Numbered from the stretch's first letter, positions 1 through 11,336 are shown. The stretch is DNA of 64,000 nucleotides from Hevea brasiliensis (GCF_030052815.1 NC_079503.1:59314735-59378734), one strand, 5' to 3'. Notes: generated from the sequence alone by a model not told the origin. Made by a program: numbers and translations.

Positions 1-10
1 CTTCCCCTCT
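1..10 (-). other. Polypurine tract of El-1
   Basis: On the minus strand this reads AGAGGGGAAG, directly downstream of the chromodomain and of an AT-rich stretch. The matching sites in El-2 (before 12192) and El-3 (before 20331) immediately precede the 3' LTR. It would prime plus-strand DNA synthesis. Confidence 0.8.
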
Positions 11-20
11 AATAAAAATT

Positions 21-770
21 TCACCCTTGAAATTTATCTGATGCAAACAGTTGAGGAAACTGTTGCCTCATCGTCTCTTCACTTTCCCAAGTTGCCTCTT
101 CAGTGTTGTGGTGCCTCCAAAGCACTTTCACCAATGGAATTTGTTTATTTCTCAGTTCTTTCACTTCCCAAGCTAGGATCCGTATAGGGTCTTCTGTATA
201 TGTCAAGTCCGGTTGGATTTTAATCTCTTCCATGGAGATGACATGCGAAGGGTCTAAGCGATATCTTCTCAGCATAGAAACATGGAATACATTATGGATT
301 TTATCCAATTCTAGTGGTAAAGCTAGCCAATAGGCCATTGGTCCCACACGTTCAATAACTTCATATGGGCCAATGAACCTAGGGCTAAACTTACCCTTTC
401 TTCCAAACCGCAGTACTTTCTTCCACGGTGAGACTTTGAGAAACACTTTGTCGCCAACTGCATACTCTATCTCTTTTCTCTTCAAGTCGGCATAGGATTT
501 TTGTCTGTTTGAGGCAACCTTCAAATTAGCTTTGATTATCTTCACTTTCTCCTCAGTCTGTTTCACCAGGTCTGGTCCTACCAGCTTATCTTCACCTAAT
601 TCAGTCCAACATACGAGAGTTCTACACTTCCTCCCATACAATGCTTCATATGGGGCCATTTGAATGTTAGCTTGGTAGCTATTGTTATATGTAAATTCTG
701 CCAGTGGGAGGTATCTATCCCAACTCCCCTCAAACTCAATGACACAACTCCTCAGTATATCCTCCAGGAT
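21..770 (-). pseudogene. El-1 integrase C-terminal part and chromodomain
   Basis: This is the last coding block of El-1 and is open throughout. It starts with the integrase region after the catalytic Glu (residues such as YLPLAEFTYNNSYQ and [13 protein letters not shown]), continues into the GPYEV and HNVFHVSMLRRY region typical of Ty3 integrase C-termini, and ends in a chromodomain (VLWRHHNTEEATWE). Chromodomains of this group are thought to steer integration to heterochromatin by binding modified histone H3. The upstream boundary is set at 770, where homology with the intronless El-4 resumes; 771-847 looks like an intron. I call it a pseudogene because the remainder of the polyprotein is broken, though this block itself has no stop. 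Confidence 0.85.
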
Positions 771-847
771 CCACCACATAATTCACATTGTTATTATCAT
801 TTTATCAATTTGTAAATTGTGAAAATTCAATTAGGTTCTAGGTTTAC
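771..847 (-). other. Putative degenerate intron in El-1 integrase
   Basis: Between the integrase catalytic-core exon (ends at 848) and the C-terminal exon (starts at 770) lie 77 bp that El-4 lacks. On the minus strand it begins GTAAAC after CAG and is AT-rich. Read through, it hits a TGA at the seventh codon (829-827), the same codon as in El-2. The 3' end reads TGG instead of TAG, so the acceptor looks mutated. The sequence is alignable with the 80-bp segment of El-2 at the same place. Confidence 0.65.
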
Positions 848-1560
848 CTGGATTACTCGTTCTGACTGTCCATCTGTCTGAGGATGAAAAGCCGTGCTAA
901 AATGGAGTTGTGTGCCCAAGGCTTCTTGCAACTTTTTCCAGAATCTCGATGTAAACCTTGGGTCTCGATCAGATATGATGGAAAGTGAGATTCCATGCAG
1001 TCTAACTATCTCACTGATATATAATTCTGCTAGCTTCTCTAGTGAGTAGTCAGTCCTAACTGGTAGAAAATGTGCTGACTTCATTAATCTATCCATTATC
1101 ACCCATACTACATCATGCTTCTTCTAGGTGAAAGGTAAACCACTAACAAAATCCATAGTGATCCGATCCCATTTCCATTCAGGTATGCTTATAGGCTGTA
1201 GCAATCCTGATGGAACTTGATGTTCTGTTTTAACTTGCTGACATGTCAAATACTTAGTCACATAGTCAGCTATATCCCTTTTCATACCAAGCCACCAATA
1301 ATGAGGCTTCAAATCATTATACATTTTTGTGCTTCTCAGGTGCATAACATAAACACTAGTGTGTGCTTCTTTCAGAATACTGGTCTTCAGTTCCCCATCA
1401 TCTGGTACACACACTCTTCCTCTGTAGTACAGACACCCATCTGCTTTCACCTCATAATCAGTTTCCTTTCCTTCTGGAATTTTACCCACAATGGCCATTA
1501 ATTTTTCATCTGCCTTCTGCCCATCTTGTATCTACTATAGCAGGTTTGGCCTCACTTGTA
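848..1560 (-). pseudogene. El-1 integrase zinc-binding and catalytic core
   Basis: The minus strand encodes the HHCC region (LKEAHTSVYVMH..., [18 protein letters not shown]) followed by the catalytic core. Core landmarks are MDFVSGLP (first Asp), IISDRDPRF (second Asp) and [11 protein letters not shown] (Glu). In the zinc finger the first Cys of the C-x2-C pair appears as Tyr (KYLTC where relatives have KCLTC). A stop near 1123 splits the region. The product would insert the cDNA into the genome. The block ends at CAG, just before the putative intron. Confidence 0.85.
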
Positions 1561-2922
1561 ACTCAGCCAAAATAGCTCCATCTTGACCTAAGGACAGATG
1601 GGCATTTAGTGATCTTAAAGCTGTGATGGACTTCCTACTCAAAGCATCAGCAACTACATTTGCCTTCCCAGGATGATAATCTATCACACAATCATAGTCT
1701 TTTAGGAACTCAATCCATCACCTCTGTCTAAGATTGAGCTCCTTCTGGGTCGGCAAGTATTTTAGACTCTTGGGGTCTGTATAGATGTAGCATTTTTCAC
1801 AATATAAATAATGCCTCCATATCTTTAGTGCGAAGATAATTGCTGCTAAATCTAAGTCATGAGTAGGGTAGTTCTGTTCATGTGGCCTTAACTGCCTGGA
1901 AGCATAGGCAACCACTTTCCCCTCTTGCATCAATACACACCCTAGCCCATTATGCAAGGCATCACTGTAGACCACAAAGTCTTTTCCCGACACTGGCTGT
2001 GTTAACACTGGTGCTTCTATCAACATAGCCTTTAGCCTCTCAGAACTAGTTTTGCACTTGTCATTCCAGCCAAATTTCACATTCTTGTGTAATAATTTGG
2101 TCATTGGAGCAGAGAGAACCCCTTCACAAATCTTCTGTAATACCCAGCTAGCCCCAAGAAACTTCTGACCTCAATTGTATTTCTGGGAGGCTTTCATTCC
2201 ATCACTGCTTCTATCTTTTTAGGATCCACTCTAATCCCCTCTACTGATACTATGTGTCCAAGAAAAGAGATTTCACTCATCCAGAAGTCACACTTGGACA
2301 GCTTAGCATACAGCTTCTTTTCTCGTAGGGTTTGTAGAACGATCCTCAAATGTTCATCATGTTCTTCCCTGGTCTTGGAATACACCAGAGTATCATCAAT
2401 AAAGACCACTACAAACCGATCTAAATATGGATGAAAGATACAGTTCATAAGGTCCATAAATGTTGCTGGTGCATTTGTTAACCCAAACAGCATCACTAGA
2501 AATTCATATTGCCCAGACCGGGTTTTGAATGCAGTTTTTGACACATCTGCATCCTTTACTCTCAACTAATGATACCCTGATCTGAGATCAATTTTTGAAA
2601 ATACACTGGCTCCCTTCAACTGATCAAACAGATCGTCAATTCTGGGCAACGGATATTTATTCTTCACAGTTACTTTGTTCAACTATTGTTAATCAATACA
2701 CAATCTCAAGGTTCCATCTTTCTTCTTCACAAATAGCATAGGAGCTCCCCATGGTGACACACTGTGGCGTATGAACCCCTTATCAATAAACTCTTGTAAC
2801 TGAATTTTCAACTCTCTCAATTCAGTGGGTGCCATCCTATAAGGAGCAATAGAAATTGGTGCTGTACCCGGCATTACCTCTATAGCAAACTCGACTTCCC
2901 TTTCTGGTGGTAAACCAGGCAA
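1561..2922 (-). pseudogene. El-1 reverse transcriptase and RNase H
   Basis: RT starts in the region with [13 protein letters not shown] and [13 protein letters not shown] (2922 to about 2690). It continues through [14 protein letters not shown], the palm, and the catalytic box FIDD (near 2400), which is intact. The connection region [12 protein letters not shown] and the RNase H domain ([48 protein letters not shown]) follow, to about 1717. The RNase H Glu is replaced by Asp (HDLDL versus HDLEL in El-2). Stops at several Trp or Gln positions interrupt the frame. Confidence 0.88.
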
Positions 2923-3500
2923 TTCTTTAGGAAATACATCTGGGAAGTCTTTTACTATGGGTATATCACATAGGTTTGGCTTAGTCTACCTAGTATCAAC
3001 CACCATGCTAGGTAAGCTTCACAGCCTTTTCTCATCAATCTTCTTGCAACTGTGGCTGAGATAACATTAGACAGGAAATCTGTCCTTTCACCCACAACTG
3101 AAATTTCATTACCCTCAGGAGTTTTCAGAGAAATCCTCTTTAGTTTGCAGTCAACTATTGCCTGATGACGTGATAACCAGTCCATTCCCAAAATCACGTC
3201 AAACTTGTAGAAGGGCAATTTAATTCGGTCTGCCGAGAATTCATACCCCTAAATCCTCAACGGGTAACCTTTATATACTTTATTCACTACCACACTGTGG
3301 CCTAGTGGATTTGTGACCAGAATGTCTTGATCACTCTCCTCTACTAAAACTCCCCTCTCTACGGGTAGTTTGATGCAGATGTATGAATGAGTGGATTCTG
3401 GATCCACCAATGTCTGCACAAAAGTGTTATAGAGAGAGAATGTACCCCTGATGACGTCTGGGGCATCTTGGTCCTCCTGAGCTCTAATGGCATAGGCTCT
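2923..3500 (-). pseudogene. El-1 aspartic protease
   Basis: The retroviral-type protease lies between the gag zinc knuckle and RT. The active-site box reads LVDPESTHSYIC. The catalytic Asp is kept but the usual Gly of D-x-G-S-T is Glu, which should inactivate it. The second conserved segment FDVILGMDWLSRHQAIVDC (about 3130-3200) is present. A stop near 3250 and another near 2955 break the frame. Relatives: 8741-9230 and 46100-46821. Confidence 0.82.
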
Positions 3501-4725
3501 GGCAGGTACTCTAGCCTCTGGCCTCTCAGCTGACTCAGATGCAGGCCTTAGTGATGGACCAGCTGCTTCAGATTTATCGGGCTTCCTACCGCTTTGTGTT
3601 GCAGGAGCAAGTCTGTCAGCTTGTCTTGGAGCAACTGTAGTAGTCCTCTTCGGACAATTTTTGATCTGATGTTCTGTAGATCCACACCGTAAGCATGCAC
3701 CAGTCACTCGCCAATAGTCCCCCTTATGCCACTTCTGGCAGTACGAACAGGCAAAAGATACTGGGGCTGGCCCCTAAACACCATCCCTTGAGAGCTGCCC
3801 ACTAATGGTGTGGACTGGCCTGTCCTAGGTGTGAACTGTGGTCTAGGCCCCTAGGACTGACCCTGACCTTGTGTTTGTCCTGAACCCTGAGCAGGAGGAC
3901 CCTTACTCTTCTTATTGGGAGCAAAAAATGAACTGGATTGACTTGGACTCCTCTTTTGCTGTCTTTCCCTTCTATTTTGCTCATTTATTTGGACTCTTTC
4001 TACTTTCGATGCAGCATCTACTAATTTGGAAAAATCTGTGATCTCCAATGTTGTTATCGTGACTTTGATATTGTCATTGAGCCCTTCTTGAAACCTTCTA
4101 TACCTTTCTGCCTCTGTAGGGACTATCTTCCTCCCATACCGGCTCAGTCTGATGAATTCTCGCTCATACTCTGCCACTAATAGTTGCCTTTGCCTCAAAC
4201 TGATAAATTCTCTTATTCTCTCTTCTAAATATACTTTACTGACATATTTCTTCCTAAACTTTATGAGGAAGAATTCCTAGGTGATCCATTCCTGTTGCAC
4301 TTCACTACTTACTGTGTCCTACCACTGGTATGCATCATCCTAAAGTAGGGACACAGCACCCTCCAGATTCTGCTCGAGGGTGCAATTAAGCTGTTTCAGC
4401 ACTCTGATTGTTCTATCCAATCAGTTTTTCGCTGTCATGGGATCATCCTCGTTCTTCCTAAAGAAATCCACAGCCCCATGTTTTTACAGTTTCTCCAGAT
4501 GAGACTTCTGTGGTGCTGATGGAGGTTGTGGCTGTGGTTGTGGTGGTGGAATTGCCCCCATCATTTGCCGATAAAACTCGATCATTTGTTGATATAATGC
4601 AAATTGAGGTTGGGCAGGTGCCTCAGCTTCTAGTGGAGCAGATTCTCCCCTGCCCCCAGATTCAGCCCTTGGTGGAGCACGACTCGCACCTCTTCATCAA
4701 CTGCTCTTTGAGAAGCAGGATCCAT
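3501..4725 (-). pseudogene. El-1 gag (capsid and zinc-knuckle nucleocapsid)
   Basis: Translation would start at the ATG at 4725 (matching El-2's start at 7498, both followed by ...SQRxVDEEV). The capsid part contains LxRTIRVLKQLNC, DDAYQW and RQRQLLVAEYEREFIRLSRYGRKIVP. The nucleocapsid has a C-x2-C-x4-H-x4-C knuckle (CLRCGSTEHQIKNC, near 3660-3700). Several stops fall where relatives have Trp or Gln. Gag would form the cytoplasmic virus-like particle and package the RNA. Confidence 0.82.
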
Positions 4726-4836
4726 ATCCTAATCAAAATAAGAAAACAAACAGATCTGCATCAGTGTCACCTCAACACTTACAAATGCAATGCAATGGTA
4801 CGCACCCTATCTAGGCCCAGAAACGCTTAAACCGAT

Positions 4837-4848
4837 GCTCTGATACTA
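4837..4848 (-). other. Primer binding site of El-1 (tRNA-iMet type)
   Basis: Minus-strand TAGTATCAGAGC, one base off TGGTATCAGAGC, the complement of the plant initiator tRNA-Met 3' end. It lies five bases inside the 5' LTR boundary at 4854. Confidence 0.8.
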
Positions 4849-4853
4849 CTAAA

Positions 4854-5584
4854 TGTGACACCCCTTACCCGTCTACAGTGTAGCCGAGCAAGATATGCCA
4901 CACAGTGTGCCGGAGCACTCAATCATATTTCAATTCAATTTACCCTTTTATTTATTTATTTATAATTTTTGATTAATTTGAATTTTTCACAAATTTTATA
5001 GAAAATCCGGCAGAGTGCCGGCTGTAAATTGAAAAAACAGTTCTTTTGAATCTATTAAAAACACATCCAATATAATCATAATTTCAATCTCAGTCAACCA
5101 CCATCAACAATTTCTCAAATCACTTCAGTATCTCAAAATTCAATTCATTTCATATCACACTCAATTCAATGAGAAATGCTCACATTTATTACTGAACATA
5201 GTTCATAGATAATTACATCAAAAGCATAATTACGTGAGTTTATAATTACAATCCAAAACTAATACAAAATGCAAAATACAAAATGCCACCCAAAGTCCTA
5301 ATGTCCTACCAAGTGCACTGCAGATGTGAGGTGACTCGGACTCGATGCAACTCAAAGTTCACCCGATCGATGTCTGCTTGGGCTCCCGGCTATGTCTCGA
5401 TGCACATGCGTGGCAAAAGCGACGCGCTAAGCAATTCTGCTTAATGGTGACAATATAAAATAAATAAGTAAAATAAAGTAAGTATGCAGAATGTATGTTT
5501 ACATCTTTAGTAGACTTAATTTCTGATATTTATTGCAGTATTATTCGATTAAAATTTGGTAAGATTTATTATCATTGCCCGAGT
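4854..5584 (-). repeat. El-1 5' LTR, 3'-terminal part only
   Basis: On the minus strand this ends ...GGGTGTCACA, the same terminus as the El-2 5' LTR (7373) and solo LTR B (59772). It carries the conserved stem-loop (TAAGCA/TGCTTA pairing, 5428-5443). The U3 two-thirds of the roughly 3.5-kb LTR are missing to the right of 5584, where a TRIM fragment begins. Confidence 0.82.
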
Positions 5585-5778
5585 TGTAATGGCCCGGCTC
5601 ACTAGTGATATTGTCCGCTCTGGCCTAAAGCCCTCACAGTTTTAGAGCCGCCAACTTATAAACCCAGCATCTCTCCCGTGTTTTGCCAATGTGGGATTTG
5701 CCTAAGGTGTTACAATCCACCCCCCTTATAGGACTTAGCGTCCTCGTTGAGGTTTGCCCCCCCTTATGGGACTCAGGA
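5585..5778 (-). mobile_element. TRIM fragment (one LTR plus partial internal)
   Basis: 5585-5714 (TGTAATGGCC...GGTGTTACA) is a 130-bp version of the 151-bp LTR of the complete TRIM at 18627-19018, lacking about 20 bp in the middle. The next bases repeat the TRIM's C-rich polypurine complement and internal start, with the CCCCTTATGGGACTCAG piece partly duplicated. The second LTR is absent. It sits exactly at the break between El-1 and El-2. Confidence 0.75.
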
Positions 5779-5863
5779 CATTTTGAGTTGTATAGACCAA
5801 AAAAGGTGCAATCTGTCCAGCTTTAGTAAATTGACCATATTTTGGTCTATACAACTCAAAATG
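5779..5863. repeat. Perfect 24-bp inverted repeat at the El-1/El-2 junction
   Basis: 5779-5802 and 5840-5863 are exact reverse complements with a 37-base spacer. The right arm is normal El-2 LTR sequence (compare 14126-14150). The left arm is the same LTR sequence inverted, probably the last remnant of El-1's oppositely oriented LTR. Confidence 0.85.
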
Positions 5864-7373
5864 ACCTGAAATTTTTCCCCGTGTACAATAAGACATAGAG
5901 CTACAATTTTGCTTCTTTGACCAGAAGCTAAAAACTAAGAGAAAATAGGACTTTAAGCTAGACCAATCTAGCACACTAAAAATTGAGAATTTGACATTTA
6001 CATACAATGATGTTTGAAGCAATTTGGCAATGAATGCCAACTTGTAAAAATGGTAAATTGCACTATATTGGCAGCGTATTGAATTACAATATATGACATG
6101 TTGATGCTAGAAATAACCTGTCTATAGTACCTAAAAAGGTCAACATATGCATTGACCTATGAATTATATAATAGTTAGTAAACTCTAAAAATTTGAAGAA
6201 TTAAACAATTAATTTATAATGTGCCCTAGTTTGCCTAGTTGACTAGTTTGGATAGGTTGGCATGCTAATAGGATTCTGACAGCTGTTCTGTAAATGGCTT
6301 CATGCCATACTGTATTTTTACAGCTTATTATGCCGCACTGTGACTTTAATAGCCTACGGCTATACATATTGTGTATTTATTATTGGCTTATCGCTAGATT
6401 GACTATATGGCTTTTTAGCCATGCTATTTGCACACCGGGAGTCACTTTGTGACCGATGGTGTGACGGCCCGAGGTACTAGGTACCCAGTGCCAGTATATC
6501 CGTTTATCAAGTCTGGTCAGTATATAGGCTACACGGGCAGTAATTCAAGTACTATTAAATTCAAATCGCTAAATCCAGTCTATTGACATACAGCACTACC
6601 AAAAATTAGCAAATATTGAAATGTTAGCAAATAAAAGTAGAATCAACAACTGCAAAGTATATCGATGTTATAAATTCGTAAACACTTTATTTACTTTATT
6701 TAAGTATATATTTCTTTATATTTGGCACCACTAAACAAAATTGCTTAGCGCGTTGCTTTTGTAATGCGTAGGTATTGGAGACACAGCTGGGGAGCCCAAC
6801 AAACCTACGACCGGGTGAGACATCATATCTGCACAGGAGTCTAGAGTCATCTGCACTGTATTGCATACATGGTAGGACTTAGGATGTCTTGTATTTTATA
6901 CTTTTATTGTATTTTTGAAATTCGGCCCTGTATTTTGTAATATTATGAAAGCTCTAAAGTTTATAATATTTTGTACATATTAAATAACATGGAGATTTTC
7001 TGGATATATTTAAATTATTATGGACTGTATTATGGAACTGTTTAATGACTATAAAAGTCCATTGACTTTATTAAGAAATAGAGACTATGAAATATTTGAG
7101 ATTTTGATATTATCATATTAAACTGTTTTTAATAGGTTTGGAAGGACAGTTTGTAAAAATACAGACGGCACCTTGCCAAATTTTTATTACTATTTTTGAA
7201 ACACTGATTTTATTAAAGTATGAAAATAGTATTAGCATGAAATGAATATTACATAAAAGACTTCTTAAAATCAAATTGAGTTCAGGAAATGAGTTGAATA
7301 CAGACTAGGTGCTCCGGCACGCCGTGTAGCACGCCTTGCTCAGCTATACTGTAGATGGGTGAGGGGTGTTATA
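5803..7373 (+). repeat. El-2 5' LTR, truncated at its 5' side
   Basis: Aligns nearly colinearly with 14091-15660 of the 3' LTR. It lacks the first approximately 1.9 kb. It ends GGGGTGTTATA, a decayed TGTTACA. The conserved stem-loop pair is at 6731-6768, just after a TA-rich stretch. Contains no gene. Confidence 0.88.
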
Positions 7374-7378
7374 TTTAG

Positions 7379-7390
7379 TGGTATTAGAGC
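7379..7390 (+). other. Primer binding site of El-2
   Basis: TGGTATTAGAGC, one mismatch from the initiator tRNA-Met complement, five bases after the 5' LTR end. Confidence 0.85.
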
Positions 7391-7497
7391 ACGGTTTAGG
7401 CGTTTCTGGACGTTGATAGTTTGCATATCATGCATTACATTGTAAGTGTTAAGATGACTCTAAAGCAAATCTTTTTATATGTTATTTTGATCAGAAT

Positions 7498-8740
7498 ATG
7501 GACTCCACATCGCAGAGAGTGGTCGATGAGGAAGTGGAAAGTCATGCTCCATCTATGACTGAACTAGGAGATAGGAGGGAACTTGATCCACCAGTACTAG
7601 GTGCACCAGCCACATTTCAGCAAATGGCTGAGTTCTTTAGACAGATGGCAGGAGTTATGCCACCACCACCACCTCCACATCAAAAATCTCATATGGAGAG
7701 ACTCAGGAAGTTTGGAGCAGTGGATTTTCTGGGCAAAAGGGAAGATGATTCTGTCACAACTGAAAACTGGTTGGACAGAACTGGAAGAGTCTTGAAACAA
7801 CTTCATTATACTCCAGAGCAAAATTTGGAAGCTGCTGTATCACTATTGCAAGATGATGCATACCAATGGTGGGATACAGTAACTAGTGAGGTGCCACCAG
7901 AATAGATAACTTAGGATTTCTTTCTCACTGAGTTCAGAAAGAAGTATGTGGGTAGTGTATACCTGGAAGACAAGAGAAGGGAGTTTATTACCCTATGCCA
8001 GAGACAGCTGATAGGGGCTGAATATGAAAGAGAATTTATCATACTAAGCCGCTATGGGCGGGAAATAGTTCCTAATGAGGCAGAAAGAAGCAAGAGATTT
8101 CAGGAAGGACTCAATGATAACATTAAAGTAATTATTACAGCCTTGGGGATTACAGAGTTTGCCAAGTTAGTGAAAGTTGCACTGAAGGTTTAAAAAGTTA
8201 GAATGAATGAGCAGAACAGAAGGGACAGACAGCAGAAAAGAGGTCAGGGTCAGACCGGTACATCTTCTGCCCCTAGTAAGAAATTCAGAGGTTCACCTGC
8301 TCAGAGTTTCAGTAGAGCACCAAGTCAGGGTCAGTCATAGAGGCCTAAATCTAAGTTTGCACCAAGGAGAGGCCAGTCCACACCTTCAGTGGCTAGCTCT
8401 CTAGGGATAGGGTTCAGGGGACCAGCCCCAACAGTATCTGTTGCTTGCCCACATTGCCAAAAATGGCATAGGGGTGAATGTTGGAGGATGATAGGTGCTT
8501 GTTTACGGTGTGGATCTACAGACCACCTAGTCCGAGATTGTCCTCGCATAACTGCTACATCCATTCCGGTATCAATTGATAGGCTTGCCCCTCCAGCTCC
8601 AAGGGTTAGAAAGCAGGGTAAGGCTGAGGCAGCCGGTACTTCACAGAAACCTGTGTCAGAGTCTGTAGAGAGAGCAGAAGGCAAAAAACCAGCCAGAGCA
8701 CAAGAGGAACAGGATGCTCCAGATGTCATCAAGGGTACGT
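7498..8740 (+). pseudogene. El-2 gag
   Basis: A single frame runs from ATG 7498 through the nucleocapsid, interrupted by stops at 7903, 7912, 8191 and 8338, all explicable as single transitions in Trp or Gln codons. Capsid landmarks: ENWLDRTGRVLKQLHYTPEQ, DDAYQWWDTV and AEYEREFIILSRYGREIVP. The nucleocapsid has CPHCQKWHRGEC then a C-x2-C-x4-H-x4-C knuckle (CLRCGSTDHLVRDC, about 8494-8540). A run of five His-adjacent Pro codons (PPPPPP near 7660) forms the linker before the capsid. Confidence 0.85.
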
Positions 8741-9230
8741 TCCTCCTTTATAATACTTCTGTGCATGCATTAGTGTATCCTGGATCTACTCATTCATATA
8801 TTTGTATCAAGATGCCCGTAGAAAAGGGAATACCAGTAGAGGAAAGTGACCAAGACATCCTGGTCACAAATCCGCTAGGCCACAGTGTAGTAGTAAACAG
8901 GGTGTATAAGGGCTGTCCATTGAAGATTCAAGGGAAACATTTCTCAGCAGACTTAATCAAACTGCCTTTCCATGAGTTTGATGTGATTTTGGGAATGGAT
9001 TGGTTATCCCATCATCAGGCAATAGTAGATTGTAAATTGAAGAGAATCTCTCTGAAAGCTGCTGAGAACGAAGAAATAATAATTGTGGGTGAAAGGACAG
9101 ATTTCTTGTCTAATGTCATCTCAGCTACAGTTGCAAGGAGATGGTTGAGAAAAGGGTGTGAAGCCTATCTGGCACACGTGGTTGATACTAAGTAGGGTAA
9201 ACTTAACTTGTCTGACATACCCACAGTAAG
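8741..9230 (+). pseudogene. El-2 aspartic protease
   Basis: In the same frame as gag. The active-site box reads VYPGSTHSYIC, so the catalytic Asp is Tyr (a G-to-T change), which should abolish activity. The second signature FDVILGMDWLSHHQAIVDC is intact. The frame stops at 9193 (TAG) where relatives continue. Confidence 0.82.
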
Positions 9231-10560
9231 GGATTTCTCTGAAGTATTTCCTGAGGAATTGCCTAGTTTGCCACCAAAAAGAAAAGTTGAAAGCTATTGA
9301 GATTATGCTGGGTACAACTCCGATTTCAATTGCTTCATATAGGATGGCACCTGCTGAATTGAAAGAGTTAAAAATCCAGCTGCAAAATTTACTAGACAAG
9401 GGGTTCATATACCCTAGTGTGTCACCGTGGGGAGCTCCAGTACTGTTTGTTAGGAAGAAAGATGGGACACTGAGGTTATGTGTTGACTATCAGTAGTTAA
9501 ACAGAGTAACAGTGAAGAACAAGTATTCATTGCCTAAAATTGATGATCTGTTTGATCAGTTGAAGGGAGCCGGTGTATTTTCTAAGATTGATCTCAGATC
9601 AGGGTATCATCAGCTAATGGTTAAGGATACAGATGTGCCTAAGACTGCATTTAGAACCCGGTATGGGCATTATGAATTCCTAGTGATGCCATTTGGGTTA
9701 ACAAATGCTCCAGCAGCATTCATGGACCTTATGAACCATAAGTTCCATCCATACTTAGATTGGTTTGTAGTGGTCTTTATTAATGACATCCTGCTGTATT
9801 CCAAGGATAAAGCAGAACATGATGAGCATTTGAGAATTGTTCTATACACTCTGAAAGAGAAGAAACTGTATGCTAAATTGTCCAAGTGTGAGTTTTGGTT
9901 GAATGAGATTGCATTCCTTGGACATGTAGTATCAGCTGAAGGGATTAGAGTGGATCCCAAGAAGATTGAAGCAGTGATGGAATGGAAAGCTCCCAGAAAT
10001 ACCACTAAGATCAAAAGTTTCTTGGGGTTAGCTGGATATTATAGAAGATTTGTAAAGGGATTTTCCTTGATAGCTGCTCCAATGACCAAATTACTTCACA
10101 AGAATATGAAATTTGACTAGAATGAAAAGTGTCAAGCCAGTTTTGAGAGGTTGAAGGCTATGTTGACAGAGGTACCAGTGTTAACACAGCCAATGTCTAG
10201 AAAAGACTTTGTAGTATACAGTGATGCCTCACACAATGGGTTAGGGTGTGTACTCATGCAAGAAGGGAAAGTGGTCGCATATGCTTCAGGCAGTTAAGGC
10301 CTTATGAAAAGAATTACCCTACTCATGATTTAGAGTTAGTAGCAATTATCTTCGCATTGAAGATATGGAGGCATTACTTGTATGGAGAAAAATGCTACAT
10401 ATACACAAACCATAAGAGTCTGAAGTATCTGCCAACCCTGAAGGAACTTAATTTGAGACAGAGGCGATGGATTGAATTCCTGAAAGATTATGATTGTGTG
10501 ATTGACTATCACCCTGGAAAGGCAAATGTAGTTGCTGATGCTTTAAGCAGAAAATCTATT
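9231..10560 (+). pseudogene. El-2 reverse transcriptase and RNase H
   Basis: RT runs from the APPEREVE-like region (frameshift near 9293) through [37 protein letters not shown] and AYHQL-like motifs. The catalytic box is FIND instead of FIDD (near 9778-9790), an Asp-to-Asn change that kills polymerase activity. RNase H follows ([35 protein letters not shown]). Its second Asp is also Asn. A one-base loss near 10290 shifts the frame, and stops occur at 9494 and 10118. Confidence 0.88.
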
Positions 10561-11336
10561 GTAGCATTAAGATATCTAAATGCCCAATTATCCTTAACTC
10601 ATGACGGAGTTCTTTTGGCTGAGTTGTAAGTGAAGTCGAATCAGTTACAACAGATAGACGATGGGCAGAAGACAGATGAGAAATTAATGGTTGTTATGGG
10701 CAAAATCACTGAAGGGAAGGAAACTGAATATAAAGTGAAAGAAAATGGGTGCCTGTACTATAAAGAAAGAGGGTGTGTTCCAGATGATAAAGAATTGAAA
10801 ACCAGTATTCTGAGAGAAGCACATAACAGTGTGTATGCTATGCACCCAGGAAGCACAAAAATGTACCATGACCTGAAACTCCGAACTGGTGGCCAGGTAT
10901 GAAGAAGGACATAGTTGACTATGTAACTAAATGCTTGACATGTCAGCAAGTCAAAGCAGAACATCAAGTTCCATCAGGTTTGTTACAGTCCATAAATATA
11001 CCTGAATGGAAATGGAACCGAGTCACTATGGACTTTGTCATTGGTCTACCTCTCACTCAGAAGAAGCATGATGCAGTATGGGTGATTGTTGATAGGTTGA
11101 CCAAATCAGCACATATTCTGCTAGTCAGAACTGACTACTCACTAGAAAAGCTAGCAGAATTGTACATCAGTGAGATAGTTAGACTACATGGAATTCCACT
11201 TTCCATTATATCTGATAGAGACCCGAGGTTTATATCTAGATTTTGGAAGAAATTATAAGAATCCTTGGGCACAGAACTCCATTTTAGTACGGCTTTTCAT
11301 CCTCAGACGGATGGACAGTCAAAAAGAATAATCCAG
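10561..11336 (+). pseudogene. El-2 integrase zinc-binding and catalytic core
   Basis: HHCC region: REAHNSVYAMHPG..., with a frameshift in the expected HYWWPGM stretch near 10890, then [19 protein letters not shown]. Core: MDFVIGLP (Asp), IISDRDPRF (Asp). The catalytic Glu near 11320 is Lys (QSKRIIQ). A stop at 11256 precedes the end. The block ends with ATC CAG at 11336, immediately followed by GTAAAA, the putative intron donor. Confidence 0.85.

Larger units (their letters stand above)
1..5584 (-). mobile_element. El-1: Ty3/gypsy chromovirus (Tekay-like), 3' LTR outside window
   Basis: On the minus strand the order is partial 5' LTR, primer site, gag with a zinc knuckle, protease, reverse transcriptase, RNase H, integrase, chromodomain and polypurine tract. 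PR-RT-RH-IN order is diagnostic of Ty3/gypsy, and the chromodomain places it among chromoviruses. The window starts exactly at the polypurine tract, so the 3' LTR lies to the left. Many in-frame stops and a mutated protease motif show it is dead. It sits head to head with El-2, a close relative. Lineage name is inferred from LTR length and primer type. Confidence 0.9.

Noticed and set aside
4510..4830. A 106-codon plus-strand frame over El-1 gag
   Set aside because: Antisense shadow of the gag N-terminus and primer region; low-complexity and without relatives.
7597..7821. A 74-codon minus-strand frame over El-2 gag
   Set aside because: Antisense shadow of the Pro-rich capsid linker.
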